A DNA stretch of 64,000 bases from an uncultured Opitutales bacterium (lineage in GTDB: Bacteria; Verrucomicrobiota; Verrucomicrobiia; Opitutales; Seribacteraceae): positions 1 through 64,000 of the forward strand of contig CALSTX010000014.1 of assembly GCA_943789375.1 (NCBI GenBank), given 5' to 3'. Shown here in pieces: positions 36,589-46,020 of this stretch; the first letter of the stretch is position 1, and every line of letters starts with the position of its first letter. The notes under the pieces were generated by a model that did no database searches, was not told where the DNA came from, and worked only from the letters and a program-made list of their open reading frames with translations. The translations under genes and the position numbers were made by a program.

Positions 36589-38719
36589 TGAAGCGACCGC
36601 TAAAATTTTCCAAGTAAAAAGAGGAATGCCAACCCATCGCCAGTTTTTACGGATGATGGAAGATGCTCAAATTCGGAAGCGTTTTGAAAAATTCGATTTG
36701 GAAATGAATTCCGATTATAACAAAGAGCGGGCTCACGAATTAAAAGAGGATTTGCATTTTGTTATTGATGAAAAAAATCAACAAGCGGACCTAACAGAAA
36801 AGGGCAGAACTCTGGTCAGCCCCAATGATCCTGAGGGCTTTGTGATCCCAGATCTTGCCACGATGTATGTTGAGATAGACCGTAAAACTGATCTGTCAGA
36901 AGATGATAAGAGGAGAGACCGTGAAGCGGCAGAAAAAGATTTCCAGGTAAGAAGTGAACGGATTCATACCGTTTCCCAATTACTTCGAGCTTATGGGTTG
37001 TACGAAAAAGACAAACAGTATGTTGTCCAGTCCGGAAAAGTGATGATCGTAGACGAGAATACCGGCCGATTAATGCCAGGGCGTCGATGGAGTAATGGTT
37101 TGCATCAAGCGGTGGAAGCAAAGGAAGGGGTGAATATTGAAAAAGAAACCAAAACCTATGCGACAATCACTATTCAAAATTACTTTCGGATGTATGAAAA
37201 ACTCGCGGGTATGACGGGTACGGCTGAGACCGAAGCCGGGGAATTTCATGATATTTACCGTCTCGGAGTTATGGTTATTCCCACTCACCGGGCCTGTGTT
37301 CGAAAAGATTGGAATGACCTTATGTTTAAAGGTCGCAGGCAAAAGTTTAACAAGGTGATGGAGGACTTGACAGAAGCAAATAAAACAGGGCAACCCGTGC
37401 TGGTCGGAACTGCATCAGTTGAGTCATCGGAAGTATTCAGTCGTATGTTGAAGCGGGCCAATATTAGGCATACGGTGCTCAATGCTAAATTCCACGAAAG
37501 AGAAGCCGAAATTGTTGCCGAGGCCGGACAGAAGGGAGCGGTTACCATTGCTACCAATATGGCGGGTCGCGGTACAGATATTAAATTGGGAGATGGAGTC
37601 AAGGAACTGGGTGGTCTGCTCGTGTTAGGTACCGAAAGGCATGAGTCCAGAAGAATCGACCGTCAACTTCGTGGTCGTTGTGCCAGACAGGGAGATCCTG
37701 GTGTTTCCCGGTTTTATGTCTCGATGGAAGATGACTTAATGCGTTTATTCGCTAACCAAGGTGTGATGTCCAAAATGCTTGAAAAGTCATTTGACGACAA
37801 TGAGGTTTTGGAGCACGGCAGCTTGGATTGGTCGATCCAAAATGCGCAGAAAAAAGTAGAGCAGCAAAATTATTCTATTCGTAAAAGGTTGTTACAGTAT
37901 GATGATGTATTAAACCGGCAACGGGAGATTGTTTACTCCATTCGTAATGATACCCTTCTTGAGGACGATCCCAGTAAAATCCTCCTTGAACTCGTCGAAG
38001 AAGAACTGGAGTCCCGATTGGGGGCCATCCCAGAAACTGAGTTTAAGGCAAATCAACTGGAGAACATGCCAGAGTTGGAAGCCTTGGTCGCCACTTGGGT
38101 GAATGTGACTTTTCCTGTGTCCTTTAAAGCTGAAGAATTAATGGGCAAGGATGAAGAATCCGCCAAGGAATTAATCTTGGAAAAAATTACCAATGCATAT
38201 CAAGCAAAGCGCAAACTGGAAGACCCTGAGCAGATTCAAAGTTTAGAGCGATATGTTGTGGTTAATGCGGCAGACTTACACTGGCAGGACCACTTAACTG
38301 AGATGGAGGAACTTCGTCGAAGTGTTGGTTTACGTGGGTACGGTCAAAAAGATCCATTAAGTGAATATAAAAATGAAGCTTTTCGGGCCTTTGAGGAAAT
38401 GATGCAGGCAATGAGATCGGATATTTGTACCGGCATGTTTCGTTCATCCACCAACTTGGCGGCTTTTGAAAATATGCTGTCTTCTTTATCAGATGTCGCC
38501 AGAACTTCTGGACCTGATCAATCAGGTGCCCGAGGGTTTGATCGTTTTGCTGGTCCGCAGGGAGGAGCAAAGCAAGTGGAAGAAAGTGATGCCCCAGAAA
38601 TTTCCAAAATTGCAATGCCCGTGGTCCGTGATGCGCCTAAAGTTGGACGAAATGATCCCTGTCCATGTGGAAGCGGAAAGAAGTTTAAAAGGTGTTGCGG
38701 TTCCGGGGTCGCAGCTTAA
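36578..38719 (+). CDS. secA: SecA preprotein translocase ATPase, C-terminal piece
   Basis: This continues SecA in the next plus frame. It contains the second half of the preprotein-binding domain ([40 protein letters not shown]) and [13 protein letters not shown]. The second ATPase domain follows ([34 protein letters not shown]), then the helical scaffold. The C-terminal zinc finger is [19 protein letters not shown], the site that binds SecB and phospholipid in other bacteria. The full protein would be about 1000 residues, normal for the phylum. The stop shares the TTAA at 38716-38719 with the convergent rsmA stop. Confidence 0.85.
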   Translation: MEADEATAKIFQVKRGMPTHRQFLRMMEDAQIRKRFEKFDLEMNSDYNKERAHELKEDLHFVIDEKNQQADLTEKGRTLVSPNDPEGFVIPDLATMYVEIDRKTDLSEDDKRRDREAAEKDFQVRSERIHTVSQLLRAYGLYEKDKQYVVQSGKVMIVDENTGRLMPGRRWSNGLHQAVEAKEGVNIEKETKTYATITIQNYFRMYEKLAGMTGTAETEAGEFHDIYRLGVMVIPTHRACVRKDWNDLMFKGRRQKFNKVMEDLTEANKTGQPVLVGTASVESSEVFSRMLKRANIRHTVLNAKFHEREAEIVAEAGQKGAVTIATNMAGRGTDIKLGDGVKELGGLLVLGTERHESRRIDRQLRGRCARQGDPGVSRFYVSMEDDLMRLFANQGVMSKMLEKSFDDNEVLEHGSLDWSIQNAQKKVEQQNYSIRKRLLQYDDVLNRQREIVYSIRNDTLLEDDPSKILLELVEEELESRLGAIPETEFKANQLENMPELEALVATWVNVTFPVSFKAEELMGKDEESAKELILEKITNAYQAKRKLEDPEQIQSLERYVVVNAADLHWQDHLTEMEELRRSVGLRGYGQKDPLSEYKNEAFRAFEEMMQAMRSDICTGMFRSSTNLAAFENMLSSLSDVARTSGPDQSGARGFDRFAGPQGGAKQVEESDAPEISKIAMPVVRDAPKVGRNDPCPCGSGKKFKRCCGSGVAA

Positions 38720-39555
38720 TCGGAAATTATTTGAGACAAATGTTGCCAATCGGTTGGCGAGATTTGTTCAGCCCGTAGGGTACGGGGTAAGCCTGTCTGC
38801 TTTAGCCAATCTTCCAAGATTTCTTGAGACCGTGTGCTTTCCTGTTTAATAACTGCTCCCATTTGTTTTCTTCTTTTTGTGAAAACTTTCCGGATCAGAT
38901 TGCGGGATTCCTTTTGATATAAAAAAGGCTCCGGAAGTCTTTTCATATGAATGAGTACGGAGTCAACTGCCGGTACCGGGTAAAAGCATTGCTTTGATAC
39001 TGCGTGGCTCTTCTCTAATTTGTAAGCGCCATGAAGAAAGATACTTAGGGCATTATAGTTCTTGGTCGACGGTTTTGCCCACATTCTGTCTGCCGCCTCT
39101 TTTTGGAGCATCAGGGTCATACTTTGGGGTATTTTTTTACCGCCTAAAATAGATTCCAGCCAAGGCGATGAAATTGCATACGGCAAGTTGGCTACAATGC
39201 GAAAGGTGTCATCTTTTAATGTGAGCGAACCTGTTGGTTCTTTAACCGCGTCGCCTTCGGTAAGAACCAAGGAGTTATTTTTCAGTTCTTTACTAAATTT
39301 TTTTCTTAAATAAGCAGCGAGGTTAGGGTCGAGCTCCACTGCGTGTACTTGATAGCCCCGGCTTAATAATTCTTCGGTCAAGGTACCCAATCCCGGTCCA
39401 ATTTCTACAATCGCGTCGGAAGGGGAAGGTGCGGCCATGGTCAGAGACTTTTTTACAATATTGCCATCAATCAAAAAATTCTGCCCAAGCTTTTTTTTGG
39501 GTTTATGCCCAATTGATTCAAGGACTTTGTGAGTATCAGATGGAGAAAGGGGCAT
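38716..39555 (-). CDS. rsmA: 16S rRNA adenine-N6,N6-dimethyltransferase
   Basis: RsmA (KsgA) dimethylates two adjacent adenines near the 3' end of 16S rRNA during small-subunit maturation. The 279-residue protein shows [18 protein letters not shown], the SAM-binding [18 protein letters not shown], the acidic AVELD, EGDAVKE and the catalytic [17 protein letters not shown]-terminal helical domain with [13 protein letters not shown] is typical. It follows trpC with a 38-base gap on the same strand, and its stop overlaps that of secA on the opposite strand. Confidence 0.95.
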   Translation of the reverse strand: MPLSPSDTHKVLESIGHKPKKKLGQNFLIDGNIVKKSLTMAAPSPSDAIVEIGPGLGTLTEELLSRGYQVHAVELDPNLAAYLRKKFSKELKNNSLVLTEGDAVKEPTGSLTLKDDTFRIVANLPYAISSPWLESILGGKKIPQSMTLMLQKEAADRMWAKPSTKNYNALSIFLHGAYKLEKSHAVSKQCFYPVPAVDSVLIHMKRLPEPFLYQKESRNLIRKVFTKRRKQMGAVIKQESTRSQEILEDWLKQTGLPRTLRAEQISPTDWQHLSQIISD

Positions 39556-39593
39556 AAAAATACAAAGGAAGTGGGACCATGCTAAGCTGGCCT

Positions 39594-40388
39594 CTAGCTA
39601 TCTTTCATTTCATCAATGAAGGCTTCGGGGTCTTCAGCTTTCATTAGTGCTTCGCCACATAGAACCGCATCGGCCCCTGCATCTCTGACACGCCAGGCAT
39701 CCTCCGGTTGGGTGATTCCACTTTCACTCACCTTGATTATGCCATCAGGAATTTGGGGGAAGAGTTGCTCGGTGGTGCCAAGATCAGTAACAAAACGAGT
39801 AAGGTCCCGGTTGTTGACCCCAAGGATTTTGGGCTCATGCCTGAGTGCTTTTTCTAGTTCATGGAGCTCATGCACTTCATAAAGACAATCCATCCCTGCG
39901 GCATCAGCATAGCCTCGTAACATTTTAAGCTCTTCGTCATTGAGGGCTCGGACGATGAGGAGGATGGCCCGGGCACCTGCCTCTAATGCTTCCAGAATCT
40001 GAATGGGGTGTACCATAAAATCCTTGCGTAGGGTAGGAACAAACCTTTGGTGTTCGCGAAGGAAATCATTGACCTCCCAGAGGTCCTCCAATCGTCCTCC
40101 AAAATATTTTTCATCAGTCAAAACTGATAGGGCGTCGGCACCGGCATTGTAATAGGTTCTGGATTGTTCAAGGGCGGATGCCCCTTCTGCGATCATGCCG
40201 GCAGATGGAGACTTTCTTTTTATTTCCGCAATGATGGATAACTCATCGGGCTTGGCGAGGGCATCATGAAAAGAAACTCCAAAGTCAAGACGTTCCGCAA
40301 GTTTGTGAAGTTCTTGTTCGCTCACGGGGCGTTCACGCAAAGATACTTCTTGGCGTTTCCAGTTCATAATTTCCGCTAATTTATCCAT
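39594..40388 (-). CDS. trpC: Indole-3-glycerol-phosphate synthase
   Basis: TrpC closes the indole ring in tryptophan synthesis. The 264-residue TIM-barrel shows IIAEIKRKSPSAGMI, ALSVLTDEKYFGG, PTLRKDFMVHPIQILEA, the EVHELHELEKAL strand, ILGVNNRDLTRF and KVSESGITQPEDA. Start ATG 40388 (MDKLAEIMNWKRQEV) matches the family's usual N-terminus; an open extension to 40499 has no similarity and would overlap mazG. It is monofunctional, with no fused TrpF. No other trp genes are nearby, so the pathway is scattered in this genome. Confidence 0.93.
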   Translation of the reverse strand: MDKLAEIMNWKRQEVSLRERPVSEQELHKLAERLDFGVSFHDALAKPDELSIIAEIKRKSPSAGMIAEGASALEQSRTYYNAGADALSVLTDEKYFGGRLEDLWEVNDFLREHQRFVPTLRKDFMVHPIQILEALEAGARAILLIVRALNDEELKMLRGYADAAGMDCLYEVHELHELEKALRHEPKILGVNNRDLTRFVTDLGTTEQLFPQIPDGIIKVSESGITQPEDAWRVRDAGADAVLCGEALMKAEDPEAFIDEMKDS

Positions 40389-40420
40389 GGATTTATTTAC
40401 TAACTCTAAGATGTTGGAGA

Positions 40421-41149
40421 ATGGGTTGCCTACTAATCTACCTTCCTTCACAATGCGCGAGAGTGAGCGAAATACAACGACTAAGAGAAATTGTGGCAAA
40501 ACTACGTGCGCCTGATGGCTGCCCTTGGGATCAAGAACAGACCCATCAATCGTTAGCTAAATGCCTGATAGAAGAGGCATCGGAGACACTGGAAGCCATC
40601 GACCTCGAAGATTATCCGTTGATGGAGGAAGAGCTTGGGGACCTGCTTCTCCAAGTTGTTTTTCATGCCTTGCTGGCGGAGGAAAAAGAAAAATTTGATC
40701 TTGAGGATGTTGCTCGTGGTATAAATGAAAAATTAATCCGCAGGCACCCTCATGTTTTCGGCGATGAGGATGATCATATGAAGACAGCGGATGAAGTTCT
40801 TCAGCGATGGGAAAGAATTAAGGCGGAAGAAAAAAAAGCGCGCGGTATTAAGATCAATGAGTCCGAGGTCTTTAAAAATCTCCCTCCTCAATTGCCCGCA
40901 TTGATGTATGCCCTTGATATCTACAAAAGGGCCTCCAAGGCGAAATTGGCTGATCATGGTGAATGGGATGAGGTAACCGTTTGTGACCATGCTGAGCAAT
41001 TAAGTGAGGAAAAAGCAGGACGTATGTTTTTTGAGTGGGTAGGGGCCTGCAGAAAAGCTGGCATTGATCCTGAATCAGCCTTGCGTAGGTTTTCCTCTCA
41101 ACAAGCCAAGAAGCTTGAAAATATAAATCTTGATGACCGAAAAAGTTGA
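40421..41149 (+). CDS. mazG: Nucleoside triphosphate pyrophosphohydrolase MazG
   Basis: MazG hydrolyses (d)NTPs to monophosphates and pyrophosphate and limits abnormal nucleotides. Motifs are clear: LRAPDGCPWDQEQTHQSL, the metal-binding EEASETLEAID and EELGDLLLQVVFHA helices, and RRHPHVFGD. The protein has 242 residues. The second MazG-like half is present but weaker (KIGDLL-type motif replaced), as in many short members. The ATG at 40421 and the GTG at 40463 are both possible starts; the GTG gives the usual N-terminus. It is head to head with trpC, 32 bases apart, and overlaps the next gene. Confidence 0.88.
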   Translation: MGCLLIYLPSQCARVSEIQRLREIVAKLRAPDGCPWDQEQTHQSLAKCLIEEASETLEAIDLEDYPLMEEELGDLLLQVVFHALLAEEKEKFDLEDVARGINEKLIRRHPHVFGDEDDHMKTADEVLQRWERIKAEEKKARGIKINESEVFKNLPPQLPALMYALDIYKRASKAKLADHGEWDEVTVCDHAEQLSEEKAGRMFFEWVGACRKAGIDPESALRRFSSQQAKKLENINLDDRKS

Positions 41150-41885
41150 GCACATTTCCTGGAATTTTGGAGATGAGGTCTTTGATTTTGAATGTTTAAT
41201 CAAGCGTTCGACTCGATCCAAAAGAATAAACCTTAAGGTTTCGGAGCCGCAAAAAGTAATTCTGACCATTCCCCGCTGGTCGTCGGTTGCCGGTGGGAAA
41301 AAATTTCTCGCCCAGCAAAAAGATTGGGTTCGGGAGAAATCCCTCCAATTACCGAAGCCGAAACCATTATCAGAATACTTTCGCGAGGGTCAGTCTATTT
41401 GGCTTGATGAAGCCGCAAGAAAAGTAAAATGGTCAGTTGAAGAGGATCGAAAGCGAACCACGAAAAAAATTGAGCCCGAGTATATTTCCTTTTCTTTTCC
41501 CCCTGTTATTGATCTGGAAGCTGAAGTGTTAAAGGAGTGTATTCGTTTGGCTCAAATATATCTTCCACTGCGATTATCTTTGTGTGAGCAGCAGGTGAAA
41601 AAAAGACCCCTCAAGTGTAGAGTAGGAAATCAAAGATCCAGATGGGGTTCCTGCTCGGTAAAGGGGACGGTCTCTCTCAATTGGCGTATCCTTTTACTAC
41701 CCTTCCACTTGGGGGAGTATATCATTTATCATGAACTCGCTCACCTTGAACACATGAACCATTCGAGTCGTTTTTGGGACTACCTTGATGTACTTGTTCC
41801 AGGTGCAAAAGAAGTGGATAAAGAGCTTATGATAAGAGGAAAGAGGATTATCTCACTTGGGCAGGCAAGTTCATGGCCAACCTAG
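41133..41885 (+). CDS. YgjP-like (DUF45) zinc metallopeptidase
   Basis: A 250-residue protein with the SprT/YgjP signature in its C-terminal third: RSRWGSCSVKGTVSLNWRI followed by the zinc-binding IIYHELAHLEHMNHSSRFW (HExxH plus a third histidine). The N-terminal part (IKRSTRSKRINLKVSEPQKV) also fits the DUF45 family. Such proteins are predicted zinc metallopeptidases of unknown substrate, sometimes linked to restriction systems; none is present here. The ATG at 41133 overlaps the end of mazG by 17 bases, so translational coupling is likely. It converges with the ankyrin gene, four bases from its stop. Confidence 0.8.
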   Translation: MTEKVEHISWNFGDEVFDFECLIKRSTRSKRINLKVSEPQKVILTIPRWSSVAGGKKFLAQQKDWVREKSLQLPKPKPLSEYFREGQSIWLDEAARKVKWSVEEDRKRTTKKIEPEYISFSFPPVIDLEAEVLKECIRLAQIYLPLRLSLCEQQVKKRPLKCRVGNQRSRWGSCSVKGTVSLNWRILLLPFHLGEYIIYHELAHLEHMNHSSRFWDYLDVLVPGAKEVDKELMIRGKRIISLGQASSWPT

Positions 41886-41889
41886 GTTT

Positions 41890-44367
41890 TTACTGCGGTA
41901 CTGGGGCCAATTCCCACGAGGTCTTGCCGCCCAAAGAGCGCAGGTATGGCAGGGCTTCTTTATCATCTTCTGCCACATCCACCGGAGTGATCCCGTCCTG
42001 ACCATAGCGGGGGTTTACATCCAATCCGTAAGACAAAGCTAACTTCACCATATCCTTACTTCCAGAGAAAGCGGCCCCGTGCATTAAGGTATACCCATCT
42101 TTTGCAGTAATTTTGGGGTCCGCCTTTTGGGACAGTAAAAATTGAACCATTTCCATTTTACGGGAAACAACCGCTATCATTAATGGCGTTGCACCAAAGG
42201 AATCGGTTTCATTTACATTCCGTCCATTCTTTAACATTTCTTTCATCAGTTCTAGTTTTCCTAATCCAGCGGCTACATGCATGGGGTGATTTCTAGCCAC
42301 TTTCATTTGCGTAAGTAAATGGACGATTTCTTCATGCCCGCCCGCAGCCGCGAGATCGAGCATATTGGAACCATGATCATCTCTGGCATGTGGATCGGCC
42401 GAGAGCGCAAAAAGGATTTCAAGCATCTCTTTTTCGCCTCGTAAGGCAGCGGTCATGCCTGGGGTTTCCCCCTCATTGGTTCGGGCATCAACTTCTGCAC
42501 CATCTTCCAGAAGTAATTCAAACACCTCGATATTTCTTCCCCAGGCTGCGGAATGCAATGGGGTGGAATAATGTCTGCCTTTTACATTCGGGTTTCCTCC
42601 ATTACGTAAGAGGTAATCGACGAAACGAGCATTCCCTTTGAACGCACAATAATGGAGAGGTGTGTGTCCAAATCGGTCATTCGCATTAATTAATGCGCCT
42701 TGTTCGATCGATAGAGCTAACGCATTGATGTCATTTTGAGTAATGGCTCTGTACAAAGCATCATTACGATTCTCAATGATCTCTTGTCCCCAAAGATCTA
42801 AGATGACTTGAAGCCCTTGAGCAGTAGGCTGGTGAAGGTCAACCTGACACTCGATTTCATTTGGTTTTTTCTGAAGATTCAGGCTGGTGAAATGGTCAAA
42901 GACGCGAAGCGTTTTATTTTCTCCAAAATATAAGTCATCCTCTTCTCTTACACTCTGCGTGAAGGCGGAGATGTTAAAATCCAAAGAAAAAGGGGAGGGC
43001 TTGAGTCGTGTCTTGCGTTCATCTGTTAATGGATAGATTGGTTTATTCGCTTTGATTTCCTTTTGGTAATCTTCGGTACAAAGCCAGAGCATATCGGTAG
43101 ATTCAATGATCTTTAAGCGGTTGGCTTTTATGATGGAAACCAAGGCGGTGGAGGAACGAATACCCGCAAGTAATTGCTTGGCAGAAAATGAATCATTAAT
43201 TTGGCACCCGATAAGAAAAGAGGTTTTGAACCTTTCCCGTAAAGAACCATGGATGGACTGAGCAGGTTTGGTCTTAAATTTGAGGTCACCTCCGGCTAAA
43301 ACAAATTTCCCGCTAAAAGCTTCAAGTAATTCAGAAAAAGGGGCGTCAAAGCCGGGGATGGGCTTGTTGGCCCCGAAATTTCCACCACTTAGAAATTGTA
43401 AAGAAGAGTTTAGGGTGGTTGATACCGAGTTTTTAAAAATCTGCCTGGGGAAATCAATTTTGGCAACGACCGGAGCATCCCCTGGAACTTTTTCTAAAAT
43501 ATCCAAGGGTTGCCTGCTGCTATTGGAATCAATGACCGGCTTTTCCTCAACGATTGCGTCTGAGTAATCCAATAATGAGGCATGCAGTTTCCCTTGCCGG
43601 GAATTCATGTGTATCCCCATGGGACGGTGGGCAAGGAAATCAAAGGCAGGAAGGAGGCTTTTGAAGGAATCTTGTATAAAGAAATCCTCCACAAGTTTTG
43701 ATATACCCACTCCTTCCCAAAAGACCGAAGCATCTGCTGTGTGGGTAAAATGTTTTTCCAAGGAGAGTGTGAGCGGAATTTTTTTTCGCTTGCTGAATAC
43801 ATCTTGAACTACCTGATCGATTTGCAATTCAAAATTTTGAGTTGGGGGATTTCTGGGATTTGGTAATAAGCCAAGGGCATAGACCGATTTCCCATTTCTC
43901 CCCACTTCAAAAGGAAGCATATCGCTGCCAAGTCTGAGATTTTTTCCACCTTTTTCTTTCAGTTTGAATTTTTCGGCAAAACGAGAAAGCAGTGAATCTA
44001 CCTTTTGATTATTTTGTACAGATGCCAGTATTCCCCAGACCGGTGTAGGGAAGGGGTGACCCTGTAATCGCACAAAGAACTGAAGGGGGGATTTTAAATT
44101 TAAACCGCTTTCTTTTGGGTTATCTAATAATTCCTGAATTTCAGGGTTTTGGGCTCGCCATTGATCCAAAATCGGTTTCCAGGTTTCACTTGTAAGAATA
44201 TGAGATTTGTGGAGTATTTTTTGGGTGTTTACTGAGATCACAAGAAAAGAGTCTGATGGTATCAGACTGGTGCTTTGCGAAAGTTGGGCGCGTTTACCTT
44301 GGCATATACCCAAGAAACCGTTTAGTAATAGAAAAGCACAAACAATGGCGTAGATCGAATTTGTCAT
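41890..44367 (-). CDS. Large exported ankyrin-repeat protein
   Basis: An 825-residue protein with a signal peptide (about 1-24) and a long N-terminal region (about 30-550) of no recognised family (DSFLVISVNTQKILHKSHIL). That region loosely resembles DUF3352-type secreted proteins. The C-terminal part (about 560-815) has seven to eight ankyrin repeats, such as DRFGHTPLHYCAFKGNARFV, HYSTPLHSAAWGRNIEVFEL, DSFGATPLMIAVVSRKMEMV and DGYTLMHGAAFSGSKDMVKL. Ankyrin repeats mediate protein-protein contacts. Combined with export, a periplasmic or surface binding role is inferred. It is a single-gene unit, divergent from ribE. Confidence 0.75.
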   Translation of the reverse strand: MTNSIYAIVCAFLLLNGFLGICQGKRAQLSQSTSLIPSDSFLVISVNTQKILHKSHILTSETWKPILDQWRAQNPEIQELLDNPKESGLNLKSPLQFFVRLQGHPFPTPVWGILASVQNNQKVDSLLSRFAEKFKLKEKGGKNLRLGSDMLPFEVGRNGKSVYALGLLPNPRNPPTQNFELQIDQVVQDVFSKRKKIPLTLSLEKHFTHTADASVFWEGVGISKLVEDFFIQDSFKSLLPAFDFLAHRPMGIHMNSRQGKLHASLLDYSDAIVEEKPVIDSNSSRQPLDILEKVPGDAPVVAKIDFPRQIFKNSVSTTLNSSLQFLSGGNFGANKPIPGFDAPFSELLEAFSGKFVLAGGDLKFKTKPAQSIHGSLRERFKTSFLIGCQINDSFSAKQLLAGIRSSTALVSIIKANRLKIIESTDMLWLCTEDYQKEIKANKPIYPLTDERKTRLKPSPFSLDFNISAFTQSVREEDDLYFGENKTLRVFDHFTSLNLQKKPNEIECQVDLHQPTAQGLQVILDLWGQEIIENRNDALYRAITQNDINALALSIEQGALINANDRFGHTPLHYCAFKGNARFVDYLLRNGGNPNVKGRHYSTPLHSAAWGRNIEVFELLLEDGAEVDARTNEGETPGMTAALRGEKEMLEILFALSADPHARDDHGSNMLDLAAAGGHEEIVHLLTQMKVARNHPMHVAAGLGKLELMKEMLKNGRNVNETDSFGATPLMIAVVSRKMEMVQFLLSQKADPKITAKDGYTLMHGAAFSGSKDMVKLALSYGLDVNPRYGQDGITPVDVAEDDKEALPYLRSLGGKTSWELAPVPQ

Positions 44368-44455
44368 ATTATTTTATACAAGTTAACTTGCAGCACCCAT
44401 GAATCAAATTATCTTTCCAACAATAAATCCTTACACTAAGCGAGACTAAAGCATT

Positions 44456-45067
44456 ATGTTCACTGGCATTGTTGAAGATGTTGGGCAGGTTATATCGCTC
44501 AAAGAGAAAGAAAATGCGTGGGAATTACGCATTACTAATCCATTTCAGGATGGTAGCGGGATTGAACCGGGGGCGAGTATATCTGTAAACGGTTGCTGCC
44601 TCACTCTCTGTGAAGAAGCTACAGATATTGCAAGGTTTGAACTTCTCGAAGAAACTCTCCGAAAGACCAACCTGGGTGAGTTGACGGAAGGAAAAATCGT
44701 TAACCTCGAGCGTGCTTTACCTGCAGATGGTCGACTGGGTGGGCATTTTGTTTCGGGTCATGTGGATACTTGTGGTGTAATCAAAGTTTTTGAAGAACAG
44801 GGAAAAAATCTCTACCTTCAAGTCGGTATACCTCCTGATTCCTCTCGCTACTTGGTCGATAAAGGTTCCATTGCCGTAAATGGATGCTCCTTGACTGTTT
44901 GCGATGTTTTAGAGGATTCTTTTGCGGTATGGCTTATTCCCCATACTCTTACCAAGACCAATCTGGCGAAGCTTATTACCGGGGATTCTCTCAACCTTGA
45001 GTTTGATATGCTCGCTAAATATGTCGAGAAACTAGCAGGTTCAGCGGTAAACAAGTTTCAGCAATGA
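44456..45067 (+). CDS. ribE: Riboflavin synthase alpha chain
   Basis: This enzyme forms riboflavin by dismutation of two 6,7-dimethyl-8-ribityllumazine molecules. The 203-residue protein has the two homologous lumazine-binding halves: MFTGIVEDVGQVISL, SVNGCCLTL and GRLGGHFVSGHVD in the first, and SIAVNGCSLTV and HTLTKTNL in the second. I looked for an FMN riboswitch in the 88 bases upstream and saw none. Its last four bases (ATGA) contain the start of the next gene, so the two are translationally coupled. Confidence 0.95.
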   Translation: MFTGIVEDVGQVISLKEKENAWELRITNPFQDGSGIEPGASISVNGCCLTLCEEATDIARFELLEETLRKTNLGELTEGKIVNLERALPADGRLGGHFVSGHVDTCGVIKVFEEQGKNLYLQVGIPPDSSRYLVDKGSIAVNGCSLTVCDVLEDSFAVWLIPHTLTKTNLAKLITGDSLNLEFDMLAKYVEKLAGSAVNKFQQ

Positions 45068-46020
45068 CTCCAGAGGATGCCACCACCGCGCTCTTAGAAG
45101 AGCTAAAAAGACAACGGGTCGAAGGGATTCGTGAAATTTTCCTTGAAGATGATAGCCTGGCCGCTTTATCCGATCGATTCGGGCCTATTTCCACTTCGGT
45201 GGAAAAAAAGATTAAGGCAGCGATCCCTTCTCCCGCAACCACACCTTTAGAAAAGAGAGAGGCAACTTCTTTACCTGAGCCAGTTCATGTCCACTCAACT
45301 TCTCCCGTGCAATCCAAGGAAAAAGAAATTCTCGCCTTTGAAACTCATGAGTCAAAGCTGAAATTTCCGCCCCCTCCCGAATTAACTCTTCCAGCGGGCG
45401 ACAAAGAAGAGCAATGGAAGTGGTTGAAGGAAAAAGTAACAGCCTGTGAGATATGTAATCGAGAGCTCAGCCCTGCTGGTAAAATTGTTTTTGGAAGTGG
45501 AGATCTCGACGCTAATTTATTTTTTTGCGGTGAAGCCCCCGGAGTAGATGAAGAGAACGAGGGTGAAGCGTTTGTAGGACCTGCTGGTGATTTATTAAAT
45601 CGGATCATTGGGGCAATGGGTCTATCCAGAGAATCGGTGTATCTTGCCAATATTATGAATTGGCGTCCTCTTCATACCCAAGCCTTTGGCAACCGGCCCC
45701 CCACTGTAGAAGAGTTGTCTTTTTGTTCACCTTATCTAAAGGCACAAGTGGAGATTGTGAGACCGCAGGTCTTAATTTGTTTAGGGAAGGTGGCGACCGA
45801 TAGCTTACTCGGGCATGATCCCAAGAGAAGGCTATCTGATTGTCGTGGCCAATGGAGTGAAGCTTTGGGTATTCCTACGATGGTTACATATCATCCATCC
45901 TACTTATTACATAACCCCAGTAAAACCAGTAAGCGTAAGGTCTGGGATGATCTCTTGTTAGTGATGGAAAAGCTTGGTATGCCTATCTCAGAAAAGCAGC
46001 GCGGTTTCTTTAGTTCTTGA
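45064..46020 (+). CDS. Uracil-DNA glycosylase, family 4-like, one Fe-S cysteine replaced
   Basis: The enzyme removes uracil from DNA. The first 110 or so residues are a poorly conserved, charged linker. The catalytic domain follows with ACEIC (first two cluster cysteines), FCGEAPGVDEENEGEAFVGP (motif A), NIMNWRP, GNRPPTVEELSFCSPYL, LGKVATDSLL and the late TYHPSYLLHNP (motif B). In classical family 4 the third cluster cysteine is in a KCRPPGNR-type motif; here tryptophan takes its place (MNWRP) and the loop to GNR is longer. Related proteins with WRPPGNR exist in other bacteria, so it may be a natural variant. It is the second gene of the ribE operon. Confidence 0.82.
   Translation: MTPEDATTALLEELKRQRVEGIREIFLEDDSLAALSDRFGPISTSVEKKIKAAIPSPATTPLEKREATSLPEPVHVHSTSPVQSKEKEILAFETHESKLKFPPPPELTLPAGDKEEQWKWLKEKVTACEICNRELSPAGKIVFGSGDLDANLFFCGEAPGVDEENEGEAFVGPAGDLLNRIIGAMGLSRESVYLANIMNWRPLHTQAFGNRPPTVEELSFCSPYLKAQVEIVRPQVLICLGKVATDSLLGHDPKRRLSDCRGQWSEALGIPTMVTYHPSYLLHNPSKTSKRKVWDDLLLVMEKLGMPISEKQRGFFSS

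Noticed and set aside
44368-44455. FMN riboswitch upstream of ribE
   Set aside because: The 88-base gap to the divergent ankyrin gene is too short and lacks the conserved RFN helices.
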